Under the pieces are notes generated by a model. That model saw nothing but the letters and a program-made list of their open reading frames with translations. It did not search any database and had not been told where the DNA came from. A stretch of 64,000 nucleotides of DNA from Cyclobacteriaceae bacterium (GTDB lineage: Bacteria; Bacteroidota; Bacteroidia; Cytophagales; Cyclobacteriaceae), in contig JALHRJ010000021.1 in the NCBI GenBank assembly GCA_022841475.1, positions 16,857 through 80,856 on the forward strand. Direction: 5' to 3'. Position numbers and translations under genes: made by a program. This document shows, one piece after another, positions 34,501-43,274 of the stretch. The first letter of the stretch is position 1, and every line of letters starts with the position of its first letter.

Positions 34501-36010
34501 TACCGGAAGGTTCGAAATTTTTTTCGAGCATTCCGGTTTTTATCTCTTCTAAATCATTCTTTTTCAAGGTGATACACTCGATCACAGGTGTATACTTCGG
34601 GGTTCGAAAACCGTTTTCTCTATAAACGAGTTTTTCTTCGAAAATCGAACCCACCATAATTTTCTTTATTGGCGTACTTGCTTTTAGATAGATGTTATCA
34701 AGATCCTTTAAATACGGTACACATCCTCGCAGGTACTTGCCATTGCTGCTAATATCCTGAAGCCTCACCTTATCACGAATCAACTTTTGATTCTCAAGTT
34801 CGTATTTGCTCTTGATCATTCTATAATCATCGGTTTCAATCTGCTTTTCCATCAACATATCCATCGCCTGCTCGATGCGTTTGTTATTCTTATCAATCTG
34901 TGTCTGGATGTAGAGTTGCTTATGCTCCTTATCCGTCTCATAGCGTTTGAACAACTCTTCCAGAACATCGGCATACAGATCAAAAATTCTTTCATCGGAT
35001 GAAATGCCTTTGAAAAGTTGAACAAAGTCTTGGTTGACTTGATCTGCTGCAAGTCGCTCCGAACAACCATTGGCGCAGTGGTAATACGAGTAGCGTTTAC
35101 CAAGCTTTCCACGCGAAGAACTTCCGGTAAGCGTTGCTCCGCACTGCGAGCATTGCAGGAGACCCCGAAGCGGAAAAAGATCGTTGGTCTTGATCTTTGT
35201 TGTGGTTTTTGGTTTACGTCCGTTGATGATTTCCTGGACATGCCAGAATGTATGTTCATCAATGATGGGTTCATGAAGGCCTTTTACAATTTCTTCCGGC
35301 TCATCGGTCGTGGCTTGCACAAATATCTTTCCCATGTAAACTGGGTTGTGAACGAGCGTATTAAAGTTACTTCGGCTACACTTCAATCCAAGGCGATTCA
35401 CTTTTCTGCGAACCTCTTCAATCTTGAGAACACCCAGTGACAGGTCTCTGAAAGCTTGCGCAATAAGTACCGCATTTTTATCGGGAACGATTATCGGTTT
35501 ATTATTTTCATCACGTGTGTTTTTGTAACCAATTGGTGCCGTGGATACCCAACGCCCGCTTTTTTTAGCCCTTCGCATTCCGCGCGTAGTGTTCATCGAG
35601 CGTCTGTCGTTCTCTACTTCAGGTGTTGCCACATAAATGGCAAGCATGATCTTGGACTCAGGTACATTGAGGTCAAGCGGTTGTTCAATAGCGCAGGTTT
35701 CGACCGCCATGTTCTTAAACTCATCAATCAGCGCATAACTGTCCCGGATGTTGCGCGAGAACCTGTCCCACTTGACAAAGATCACCTGGTCAATGTCGTG
35801 TTTGTTTTTCTTGACGTAGGCTCTTAGTTCGGTGAGCGAAGGACGATTCAAAGTCTTGGCAGAATAATCTTCCCTATAGATAGCAACAGGTTCAATGCTG
35901 TTTCTTTCGCAATGCCGGATCAACCGTTCTTCCTGATCACCAAGGCTGTAACCTTTCTCCGCCTGTTCATCTGTCGATACGCGGATGTAGAGGATTGCTT
36001 TCTTCTTCAT
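34460..36010 (-). CDS. Large serine recombinase at the tRNA 3' end
   Basis: A 516-residue site-specific recombinase. The N-terminal resolvase domain starts KKKAILYIRVSTDEQ with nucleophile Ser12; a recombinase domain follows (GYKNTRDENNKP, about 172), then a zinc-ribbon (LQCSQCGATL and YYHCANGC, about 290-325) and a coiled coil (about 360-420). The ATG at 36010 starts directly before the resolvase domain. The last about 13 residues (MVVSTGIEPVSKV) are encoded by the antisense strand of tRNA-Arg and the preceding ones by its terminator hairpin, a mark of integration at this tRNA. Confidence 0.92.
   Translation of the reverse strand: MKKKAILYIRVSTDEQAEKGYSLGDQEERLIRHCERNSIEPVAIYREDYSAKTLNRPSLTELRAYVKKNKHDIDQVIFVKWDRFSRNIRDSYALIDEFKNMAVETCAIEQPLDLNVPESKIMLAIYVATPEVENDRRSMNTTRGMRRAKKSGRWVSTAPIGYKNTRDENNKPIIVPDKNAVLIAQAFRDLSLGVLKIEEVRRKVNRLGLKCSRSNFNTLVHNPVYMGKIFVQATTDEPEEIVKGLHEPIIDEHTFWHVQEIINGRKPKTTTKIKTNDLFPLRGLLQCSQCGATLTGSSSRGKLGKRYSYYHCANGCSERLAADQVNQDFVQLFKGISSDERIFDLYADVLEELFKRYETDKEHKQLYIQTQIDKNNKRIEQAMDMLMEKQIETDDYRMIKSKYELENQKLIRDKVRLQDISSNGKYLRGCVPYLKDLDNIYLKASTPIKKIMVGSIFEEKLVYRENGFRTPKYTPVIECITLKKNDLEEIKTGMLEKNFEPSGMVVSTGIEPVSKV
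34502..34541 (+). terminator. Terminator of tRNA-Arg
   Basis: ACCGGAA / TTCCGGT (34502-34508 and 34531-34537) with an inner TTCGA/TCGA pairing, followed by TTTTAT. It lies inside the recombinase coding sequence read from the other strand. Confidence 0.65.
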
Positions 36011-36215
36011 GGCTAATTTTTTTATAATGTTCGTATTCAATCTCTGCCAGAAGATACAAAAAATCTCTGATGTGCTCAACTTGTTTGTCTGTAAAATTCA
36101 ATCCATTCTTCCTTAATTTTTTCTGACAGTATTCGATTGAAAGTTTCTTTTCGTCAAATCTATTCGAAGAGTTTGGACTGAACTTTTCAATATCGTTAGA
36201 CTTTCGCTTACGCAT
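35967..36215 (-). CDS. Small protein upstream of the recombinase
   Basis: An 82-residue protein, overlapping the recombinase start by 44 bases. The C-terminal half has a helix-rich segment (YCQKKLRKNGLNFTDKQVEHIRDFLYLLAEIEYEHYK; shown here only as key parts LRKNG and IRDFLYLLAEIEY) that looks like a conserved companion of recombinases in Bacteroidota elements. Lys/Glu-rich, no signal peptide. The ATG at 36215 is preferred over a TTG at 36233. Possibly a directionality or regulatory factor; that is a guess from position. Confidence 0.55.
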   Translation of the reverse strand: MRKRKSNDIEKFSPNSSNRFDEKKLSIEYCQKKLRKNGLNFTDKQVEHIRDFLYLLAEIEYEHYKKISHEEESNPLHPRIDR

Positions 36216-36592
36216 GGCTTGAATAAAAATCAACGACAGGCCTATGCTAAATGTTAGGTTCCTCCTAGCAGTTCACATCGGAACGTGCTTAAACAGATCA
36301 CTGAAATTTATCGACTGCGTGAATGGGACTGAAATGATTTTTTGTAAGGGACTGATTAACTTTTTTCACGTGGAAAAATTTAGACCAAACTACTCTCTCA
36401 TCATTTTCCATGCAAAGCTCGGACTTGTTCCGCGACCTCTGCCAAGAGACTACGGCATAAACGGCCTCCTCCCAAAGGGCCCCTCCATTTATTCCGTTTC
36501 CTCTTGGCTTCACACACATCCAGCCGCGCATCCCGGTCGCGTAAAAGCCCGGTGGTTGAGCAATAAAATAATGTTCAACTAAAACGGATGTT
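36216..36592. other. Intergenic region between divergent element genes
   Basis: A 377-base stretch between the small gene and parB. It has a GC-rich patch at about 36420-36555 that differs from the AT-rich surroundings. ORFs on both strands here have no recognisable features. It must hold the promoters of both divergent units. Confidence 0.4.
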
Positions 36593-38155
36593 ATGGAAAA
36601 TCAACAATCAAAAGACATCAGCCTCGAAAAGATTGCGCTGAGTTCAACGAATGAAATGTTCCGACCGAAATCGGAAATGACGGAAGAAGTGCTTCAAGAC
36701 CTCGCTGATTCGATCAAACAGTTTGGGGTCATACAGCCGATTGTCGTCAGGCCTTCACACAAGAATGAGTTTTACCAGCTGATCTGCGGTGAACGTAGAT
36801 ACCGTGCAAGTCAACTGGCCGGGAAGAAGACAATACCGGCAATGATCCGTGATGTTTCAGAAGAAGTTGCACTGGTGATGCAGATCACGGAGAATATGCA
36901 GCGCGAAGATGTGCACCCGTTAAATGAAGCGAAGGGATTTAAGATAATCCTGGAGAACGACAAGAACCTGATGACTGCCGAACTTGCGCTCAGGTTCGGG
37001 AAGTCTGAAACGTACATCCTGCAACGTCTCAAACTCAATGCCCTGGTTCGAGAAGCAAAGAAGGCATTTCTAGATGAGCGCATGTTGCTGGGACACGCTA
37101 TGATTCTGGCGCGGCTGATGCCAGCAGATCAGCGCGAGGCGCTGGAACAACTTGTAGCCTACAATGGCAACTATGGAACAGTGGCCGAACTGCAGGAATA
37201 TGTGGATCGCCAGATTATGGCGAACCTATCTAAAGCGTCTTTTGATTTGAAGGACGAAGCGCTTTACAAGAAGGCAGGTTCGTGTACGGCTTGTCCCAAG
37301 CGATCCGGTGCATCGCCTTTATTGTTTGCAGACATTATAGAGAAAGATCGCTGCTTTGATAAAGGATGCTTTTTCACCAAATGCGAAAGATTCCTGGTTA
37401 ACCGCACACGGCAGGCAATTGAAACCGAACCGAACCTTTTGTTCCTGACAAATAACAACGATGCGCCTTTGGAGAAAATATTGGAAATGCTGAATGACCA
37501 CAAGCTAAAGCCGATCATTGAATACAATGATTTTTATGACCACAACCAGGGAGGATCAAAAGTAAAGGGGCTCTGGATTTCTGGAAGAAAAGCTGGACAG
37601 GTCGCCACAGTGTACCTGAAGAAAGAAGTGAAAGAAGCCAGCGAGAACGGTAACGTGAAAGTTGTTGTCGCGAAAATTCAGGAACGAGTGGTTCGAGGCC
37701 GTGAATTAGATCGTGAGAAAGTTTATGCAAAGGTTCTGGAAAGCCTGAAGGCACATCCGACACAGAAGAAAACACATGAGCAGAAAATGATCAAAGAAGA
37801 AGAGGTTTTCCTGTGGTACGTGATCTACGATAAAGCCCGGTTCAGCACGCGCGAAACGTTGAATAAGACGTTGGGCTTGAATCTTAACAAACCTGAAAAG
37901 TTTTATGAAACACTGAAGAACCTAACACCCGAACAGCGGGCGTTCATGTTGCGCAAGGTTATGCTGGATCAGTATGGTGGAAATTACCCGACAACTGATT
38001 ATGGGTACATCATTCGCAAGATCGCGGAGGCCTACGGTGATATTGACATCAAAGGCTTTGAAAATGAACAGGCAGAGATTCGCACCAGGCGGGAACAACG
38101 CACACAAGAAAGGATCAAACTTCTCCAAAAGAATGCAAAGGCTGTTAAATCCTAA
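36593..38155 (+). CDS. ParB/Spo0J-family DNA-binding protein
   Basis: A 520-residue protein with a ParB N-terminal nuclease-like/CTPase domain (about 10-105: FGVIQPIVVRPS, CGERRYRASQLAG, ITENMQREDVHPLNEA) and a helix-turn-helix KorB-like domain (about 110-190). A Cys-rich module follows (CTACPKRSG, CFDKGCFFTKC, about 227-262), then a charged C-terminus. No ParA gene is adjacent. Size and Cys module match ParB-like proteins of conjugative or integrated elements rather than chromosomal ParB. Role in element maintenance or regulation is inferred. Confidence 0.88.
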   Translation: MENQQSKDISLEKIALSSTNEMFRPKSEMTEEVLQDLADSIKQFGVIQPIVVRPSHKNEFYQLICGERRYRASQLAGKKTIPAMIRDVSEEVALVMQITENMQREDVHPLNEAKGFKIILENDKNLMTAELALRFGKSETYILQRLKLNALVREAKKAFLDERMLLGHAMILARLMPADQREALEQLVAYNGNYGTVAELQEYVDRQIMANLSKASFDLKDEALYKKAGSCTACPKRSGASPLLFADIIEKDRCFDKGCFFTKCERFLVNRTRQAIETEPNLLFLTNNNDAPLEKILEMLNDHKLKPIIEYNDFYDHNQGGSKVKGLWISGRKAGQVATVYLKKEVKEASENGNVKVVVAKIQERVVRGRELDREKVYAKVLESLKAHPTQKKTHEQKMIKEEEVFLWYVIYDKARFSTRETLNKTLGLNLNKPEKFYETLKNLTPEQRAFMLRKVMLDQYGGNYPTTDYGYIIRKIAEAYGDIDIKGFENEQAEIRTRREQRTQERIKLLQKNAKAVKS

Positions 38156-38166
38156 CTGCGAACATC

Positions 38167-38334
38167 ATGGAAGACTACATTTATTTGATGGCAACAACAC
38201 CCAGTGATGAGCGTTGCGCACAGTTTGGGGATGATGATTACATGAAGAATGCACGGGTGGAAGCCCGTGCATTCGTGAACCAGTTGCTTCGTGTCTATGG
38301 TACGAATCCGCTCGGGACCTCTGAAACCCTTTAA
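38167..38334 (+). CDS. Small 55-residue element protein, possibly truncated
   Basis: ATG-to-TAA frame 11 bases after parB. The product starts MEDYIYLMATTPSDERCAQ and ends YGTNPLGTSETL. The N-terminal part looks like a genuine protein start; the last about 12 codons run into a terminator stem (38328-38359), so the natural C-terminus may have been lost when the element edge formed. Family not recognised. Confidence 0.5.
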   Translation: MEDYIYLMATTPSDERCAQFGDDDYMKNARVEARAFVNQLLRVYGTNPLGTSETL

Positions 38335-38359
38335 TTATATTTGATTAAAGGTTTTTTTT
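38328..38359 (+). terminator. Rho-independent terminator at the element edge
   Basis: A perfect 8-bp stem CCTTTAAT / ATTAAAGG (38328-38335 and 38344-38351) followed by eight T. It is followed by TAGTACAC-CTT-TAGTACAC-like repeats (about 38368-38385). Confidence 0.85.
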
Positions 38360-38662
38360 GTTTCATTAGTACACCTTTAGTACACTTTTGCCTCTTCCCT
38401 TGACCAACAACATTAGTGAAGCGTACAATTAGGCGCATTGGCGAGAATTATAGGGCATCGCATTACCTTTCGTAAGTTATAGCCTTGAGAATATTACAAT
38501 CATCCGTAAGAATCCCTCGACTTGAGTTCACTGAGATCTAAAGTTGGGTATTTAATGCCACATATAGTTTCACAATAAAAAAAAGGGGCATATGACGGTT
38601 CGAGGCCCCGGCATTGGCGTGGTTTTCGTGTAGATGTTTACCGATCTCAACGTGAGATCAGC

Positions 38663-38746
38663 ATGAAAAGGGTCTTGCGTTATTCTGCTCATAAATTATT
38701 TATTGGATTAACTCTTGCTGCTTTTACGGCTTGCGTTCAAACTTGA
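38663..38746 (+). pseudogene. Possible remnant of a lipoprotein gene
   Basis: A 27-codon frame MKRVLRYSAHKLFIGLTLA...TACVQT with a lipoprotein-like signal peptide, ended by TGA; the same frame stays open after the stop for about 40 more codons (NDEAKNKIKSL...). This looks like a decayed lipoprotein start. It could be chance. Confidence 0.3.
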
Positions 38747-39030
38747 AATGATGAAGCAAAAAATAAAATTAAATCACTACGCCATCAAAGCATCCCTGCA
38801 TCTGGCAGCAATGGACGCGGCCTTTCAGAGGATGAAGGTCATCAAAACTTACATTCAACTTGAATTGGATTTTGCGTAACTCCAGTTATATAATTATTCT
38901 TTCAATATTTTTTTAAAGTACGGTTTCCTCCATAGAGGCAGGTAAGATCATTTCGACTCTAAGAGTTAATATCTCAAACACTTTTGATTTCGAAAGAGAA
39001 GGTTGCCGAGCATCGACTCTAAGTCTCGGG

Positions 39031-39054
39031 TTTCGATTAAGTCTTTAATCGAAA
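39031..39054. repeat. Perfect inverted repeat, 10-bp arms
   Basis: TTTCGATTAA-GTCT-TTAATCGAAA. No T run follows on either strand, so it is not a typical terminator; it may be a protein-binding site or element remnant. Confidence 0.6.
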
Positions 39055-39384
39055 GATTGATGGAATCCCTGATTGTTGGATTGATTGACTACCTACTTAC
39101 TTTAATTGGAGGTGGTGATAAGTGAAAGATGACCAAATACAATATAGAATTTTTGGGTTAGGGCTTGAATTCAAATCCTTTTTAAAGAGTGTTAATTAAG
39201 CAAGCTATTATTTCAACTTTCAACCCTATTTAAGATGTATTAATTGCTTAGTGTTGCCTCATAGTCGAAAATCATTACATATGAAAATAGCGGCGATTTC
39301 AAGTAATTGAGTAGGACTACAATGGATAATCCTTTTATGCCTTTGCATTTGAGTTCAGAGAAGTGCAGCCACAATCGCACTTAC

Positions 39385-41784
39385 TCATTCTTTTAATGAT
39401 CTTACAGGATTTATTCTTGCCGCTCTCCATGAGTAAAAAACAACCGTTATAAACGACAGCACTATTGCCAAAATGACAACAAAAGCAATAAGGTAGTAAT
39501 TCGTATCGACCTGGTAGGCGAAGTTCATCAGCCATGTTGAGAATACATAGATCGAAGCAGGAGTGGTCAATAAGGATGCAACTAAAACAAGAAACAATAT
39601 TTCTTTGTACAGCAAAAATACAATACTAAAAATATTAGCTCCTAAAACTTTCCGAATTCCGATTTCCTTGGTTCGCTGTTGTGCTGAAAAAGCTGACAAT
39701 CCAATTAGGCCTAGTAGGGCTACAAATATACAAGTATAAGCGAACCATGAAAGCAGCCTATTTTGGATCTCATCATTTTTGTACTGCTCGTTAAGTCGGT
39801 GGTCTAAAAAGAAATACTCAAAAGGATGAGTTGTATCGACTTTTTCCCAGACGCTCTTTAAAAGCTTTACTGTTGCATGTGTGTTACCCTTAACCCGGAC
39901 ATGTAAATACCCTCCCTCTTCCGCTCTTCTTATCAACAGAGGCTCAATTGGATTATGCAGGGAACTAAAGTTAAAATCTTTCACCAAACCTATAATTTCT
40001 GAGTCTTTTGTTCCATGATAAAACTTTACTTTTTTGCGCAATGGATCGTTTGTCCAACCCATTACTTTTGCAGCACTCTCGTTGGCAATGAATTCGTTTT
40101 CTATATCGACACTTTCACCGTTTGTAAAGTCGCTTCCTGAGACCAGAGAAATCCCCATTGTTTTCAGGTAATCCTCTCCAACGAACAAAACTGAAAAATT
40201 TTGTAAGCGCATACCTTCGTCACCTTCGGCCCACATAATCCAATTCTCAAGCGACCCATTCGTTCCCAATACGGCATTTGATGTACTCACGGATATTACT
40301 TCGGATTGCTGTAGTAATTCTGATTTTATTGATTTCAATTGTTTTTGTACTTGCTCATCCCTTATAGGTAATAAAACGACATTTTCCTTATTGAAACCGA
40401 TATCTTTGCTTCTTAGAAAGTTTACCTGCGTTTTCATCAGTAGCACGCACGAAGCAACTAAAATTGAAATTGAAAATTGACCAGTTATTAAAATTTTCCT
40501 AAGTAGCAACCCTCCTTTTTGGTCTTTAAAGTTTCCTTTTAATGCCGTGATTTCCTCCATGTTAGTTAAGTATACTGCGGGGTATACACCAGAAATCAAA
40601 CCGATTAGGATGGGAGTAAAAATCACTCCAAATACCAAAACTGGATTCTCAATAAAGTTTAACAAGAGATTCTTTTGAATTGTATTACTAAACGATGTAG
40701 ACTTTAGCAGTACAAATAGAATTCCAATACTCAGTATTAATGAGATGAACGATAAGAAAATTGATTCAGCTAAAAAGGACACTACCAATGCTCTTTTATT
40801 CGATCCCATCACTTTTTTTACTGCCACCTCCTTTGACCTGCTAATGGATTTAGCAGTAGCTAGATTCATATAGTTAATGGATGCTAGAATAACAATAAAA
40901 CAGCCTACAGTAATAAAAGCATATAGATATCCAATACTGCCACGTGGAAGGTCTGATTCAAGTTTTGAATAGAAGTGAATGTCTGCAAGCGGCTCCATAA
41001 TTATGGAGAACTGCCCGGAAATTTTATCTCCAATAGATTTAAGGTATTTATCGTAAATAATCGGAAATTTTGATATCACCTCATTAGGTATTGCATCCGG
41101 ATGCAAAAGCAGATACGTATAAACATCAGGGTTCCAAAAAGCTTCGGCTGAATTTTCGTAATGACGGGTCTCGATATGAGAAAGAAGTATTCCAAATTTT
41201 AGATGTGAATTATCAGGTAGATCTTTAATAACAGCCGTGACCTCCCAAGATTGATTCTCAATTATTAAAATTTTGGTTATTGGGTCTGAGTCACCGAAAT
41301 ACTTGTAAGCAACTGATTGTGTCACTACAACTGATTGCGCATTATTAAGACAATGGCGTGGGTTGCCAGAAATAAATTCATGTGAGAAGACCTTGAAATA
41401 GTTTGAATCAGTTCTGGCGATATTTTCTTCATAAAAAGCATTTTCTTCACTACCTAGATATTGATGTTTTACCAACGTTCTGCCCCAAACTTCTACTCGA
41501 ACGAAATCTTCGATTTGTGGAAATTCACTTTTCAACACTGGCCCAAGTTCGCGTGCAGTTATTGCTCCATAAAACTCGCTGTCTCCGATTTTTTCAAATG
41601 CTCCAAGACGATAGATCCGCTCATGCCTTTCATGATGTTGGTCATATAAAAGATCATGTTGCAAAATCAAAAGGAGTAGTATGGCAACGGCTATTCCAAG
41701 AGCAAGCCCAAGAATATTCAATACAAAAAAAAACTTATCTTTAACAAAGATTCGAGTAAAAAAAATGAAATTTCTTTTTAGCAT
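39385..41784 (-). CDS. FtsX/MacB-type ABC transporter permease
   Basis: A 799-residue permease with the two-unit layout of Bacteroidota FtsX-like proteins. N-terminal helix (FFVLNILGLALGIAVAILLLLIL, described by its GLALGIAVA core), a MacB periplasmic domain, and an FtsX block at about 285-430 (SRSKEVAVKKVMGSNKRAL). A second periplasmic domain and a second FtsX block follow at about 675-799 (RTKEIGIRKVLGANIFS, ending RINPVRSLKE). No ATPase gene is adjacent. It starts 15 bases after the surface-repeat gene, in one minus-strand run with the NRPS thioesterase, so export or self-protection for the peptide is possible. Confidence 0.88.
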   Translation of the reverse strand: MLKRNFIFFTRIFVKDKFFFVLNILGLALGIAVAILLLLILQHDLLYDQHHERHERIYRLGAFEKIGDSEFYGAITARELGPVLKSEFPQIEDFVRVEVWGRTLVKHQYLGSEENAFYEENIARTDSNYFKVFSHEFISGNPRHCLNNAQSVVVTQSVAYKYFGDSDPITKILIIENQSWEVTAVIKDLPDNSHLKFGILLSHIETRHYENSAEAFWNPDVYTYLLLHPDAIPNEVISKFPIIYDKYLKSIGDKISGQFSIIMEPLADIHFYSKLESDLPRGSIGYLYAFITVGCFIVILASINYMNLATAKSISRSKEVAVKKVMGSNKRALVVSFLAESIFLSFISLILSIGILFVLLKSTSFSNTIQKNLLLNFIENPVLVFGVIFTPILIGLISGVYPAVYLTNMEEITALKGNFKDQKGGLLLRKILITGQFSISILVASCVLLMKTQVNFLRSKDIGFNKENVVLLPIRDEQVQKQLKSIKSELLQQSEVISVSTSNAVLGTNGSLENWIMWAEGDEGMRLQNFSVLFVGEDYLKTMGISLVSGSDFTNGESVDIENEFIANESAAKVMGWTNDPLRKKVKFYHGTKDSEIIGLVKDFNFSSLHNPIEPLLIRRAEEGGYLHVRVKGNTHATVKLLKSVWEKVDTTHPFEYFFLDHRLNEQYKNDEIQNRLLSWFAYTCIFVALLGLIGLSAFSAQQRTKEIGIRKVLGANIFSIVFLLYKEILFLVLVASLLTTPASIYVFSTWLMNFAYQVDTNYYLIAFVVILAIVLSFITVVFYSWRAARINPVRSLKE

Positions 41785-41799
41785 GAGTTTGACTAATGA

Positions 41800-43236
41800 T
41801 TAAAAATGAACTCCAAAGCGGTATCCGGGCCAAAAGCTTGATGAAAACTCGAAGATTTTACCTGTGTCTATTTTGAGTGCTCCAACCTTGTAAACATCAT
41901 GAACAGACTGCTCCTGTACAAAATAGTTTAGAGTAGCACCCACAAAAAGATGAACACCAGACACTCTTATGCCGTAGTTAATATGGGATATTAAAAGCAT
42001 GTTGAATGTTTTATCAAGTGCTAAGGACCTGTTTAAGTGCATAAACGTTATTCCGTATGAGACCAGACGCTTTTCGTTTGCAGGCTTGGGTAACATACTG
42101 GCTTTGTTAAACAGGTTTTTTTGAAATCCATATCCGAAAGCCCACGTTTCATTGAAGAAATCATAGCTTAAGAGCAATGCGTTTTGATTAAAAATCTTAT
42201 TACGTGCTTCATAAGGCATTTGAGTTGGTATAACATACGTACAGTTAAGACAATTGCCTGTACTATATTCTAGATTTATTGGAAACAATTCGTTCATATA
42301 AATACGCAATGCAGACCCTTTGGAGCCGATGTTGAGCAGACCAATAGGTGTACCATTTGTTGTTCGTTCTTTAGTTCCTTTCTTATTAAAAAAGTTAATT
42401 AAGCCTATCTGCTTACCTAAGCTATTACCTCCAAAGTTAATTAGACCGATTTGAAGACCATCCATTTCTTTGCAGAAATTTACGATACCAATTTGAAAGC
42501 CCCTAAGTTCAGTTCTTGGATTTGTCTTTTTTCCTTTTATGGCAGATGCCTTGTTTATTGCCCCTATTTGTATACCAGATAGAGTCCCGTTTGTATTGTT
42601 AAATAAGCCGCCAATTTGAATGCCTGACATACCATTCTCTGAGCTATTATAGAGACCTGCGAGGCTGATTCCTGAAGAAAAACCTTTTACCGTATTTCCG
42701 AGTCCAGCAAATTGAACCCCTTTAAAATCGTTACCTACGAAATTAAATGCACCTGACCCAAGTATACCAGAACTATTGTGATTTATGTAGTTTACCATCC
42801 CAGAAATGACAATACCTTTGCTATCAATTTCTAAGCCATTTTTTAATAATGACCGACTTTCAGCGAGAGTTAGATTGACAAATGCATTTGCCCCGATAAT
42901 GTTTGCGAGCCCAGCGAATTGGAAACCCGATTGACCTTTCAGATTAACATTACAAATAGTTGCAATCTCAAATACTCTATTGGCAGAAGACAAACCCGCA
43001 AAAATATTAATTGAATATTTGTTAGAGTACGATCCGCTGTTAATACCATTGGTCGATATGCCAGGAAAAAGTGAAATCTGAAATCCACGTTCGTATTGCC
43101 TACTTTTTTCTTGCGCTGTAGCAATATAGTGAATAAAAAACATCACTATGAAAATTGCAAGACGCCAGCTTCGTAAAGAATAAACATGTGCGTTAGCGAG
43201 ATATTTGTTGCAGCAAATTGTATTGCCTTGTTGCAT
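41800..43236 (-). CDS. Secreted surface-repeat protein (GxQxGxxN repeats)
   Basis: A 478-residue protein with a signal anchor (about 24-42, ending ATAQ). Residues about 100-315 carry many short repeats of the type GFQIGIVNF, GLQIGLINF, GKQIGLINF, GIQIGAIN, GVQFAGLGN, GISLAGLYN, like the LA_2272-type surface repeat. The C-terminal about 160 residues are beta-rich with aromatic ends (WPGYRFGVHF), suggesting an outer-membrane barrel. Function unknown. It lies between the thioesterase (38-base gap) and the permease, probably in their operon. Confidence 0.65.
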   Translation of the reverse strand: MQQGNTICCNKYLANAHVYSLRSWRLAIFIVMFFIHYIATAQEKSRQYERGFQISLFPGISTNGINSGSYSNKYSINIFAGLSSANRVFEIATICNVNLKGQSGFQFAGLANIIGANAFVNLTLAESRSLLKNGLEIDSKGIVISGMVNYINHNSSGILGSGAFNFVGNDFKGVQFAGLGNTVKGFSSGISLAGLYNSSENGMSGIQIGGLFNNTNGTLSGIQIGAINKASAIKGKKTNPRTELRGFQIGIVNFCKEMDGLQIGLINFGGNSLGKQIGLINFFNKKGTKERTTNGTPIGLLNIGSKGSALRIYMNELFPINLEYSTGNCLNCTYVIPTQMPYEARNKIFNQNALLLSYDFFNETWAFGYGFQKNLFNKASMLPKPANEKRLVSYGITFMHLNRSLALDKTFNMLLISHINYGIRVSGVHLFVGATLNYFVQEQSVHDVYKVGALKIDTGKIFEFSSSFWPGYRFGVHF

Positions 43237-43274
43237 TATTGCACTAAATTATCAATGTGAATCAACGTTTGAAA

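Larger units (their letters stand above)
38360..39384. other. About 1 kb without intact genes
   Basis: AT-rich, with stops in all frames. It holds a direct repeat AGTACAC (two copies near 38369-38385), a short lipoprotein-like start at 38663, CGACTCTAAG occurring twice (about 38954 and 39013), a perfect palindrome at 39031-39054, and an AAGTGC/GCACTT hairpin (39361-39382) just past the stop of the minus-strand permease, which could be its terminator. I see no complete gene. Confidence 0.5.

Noticed and set aside
36440..36455. GAGACTAC shared with the 3' end of tRNA-Arg as an attachment repeat.
   Set aside because: Only 8 bases match, which is expected by chance in several kilobases.
36244..36582. 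112-codon plus-strand ORF and a 77-codon minus-strand ORF before parB.
   Set aside because: Neither has a recognisable domain, signal or plausible composition; they overlap each other and lie in a GC-rich patch that keeps frames open by chance.
38300..38322. TACGAATCCGCTCGGGACC looks like a tRNA T-arm remnant and could be an attR.
   Set aside because: It does not match the tRNA-Arg at 34426 and does not form a T-stem; the likeness may be chance.
41800..43236. Tandem GxQxGxxN repeats considered as an assembly artefact.
   Set aside because: The repeats vary at DNA level and keep frame, as expected for a real repeat protein.
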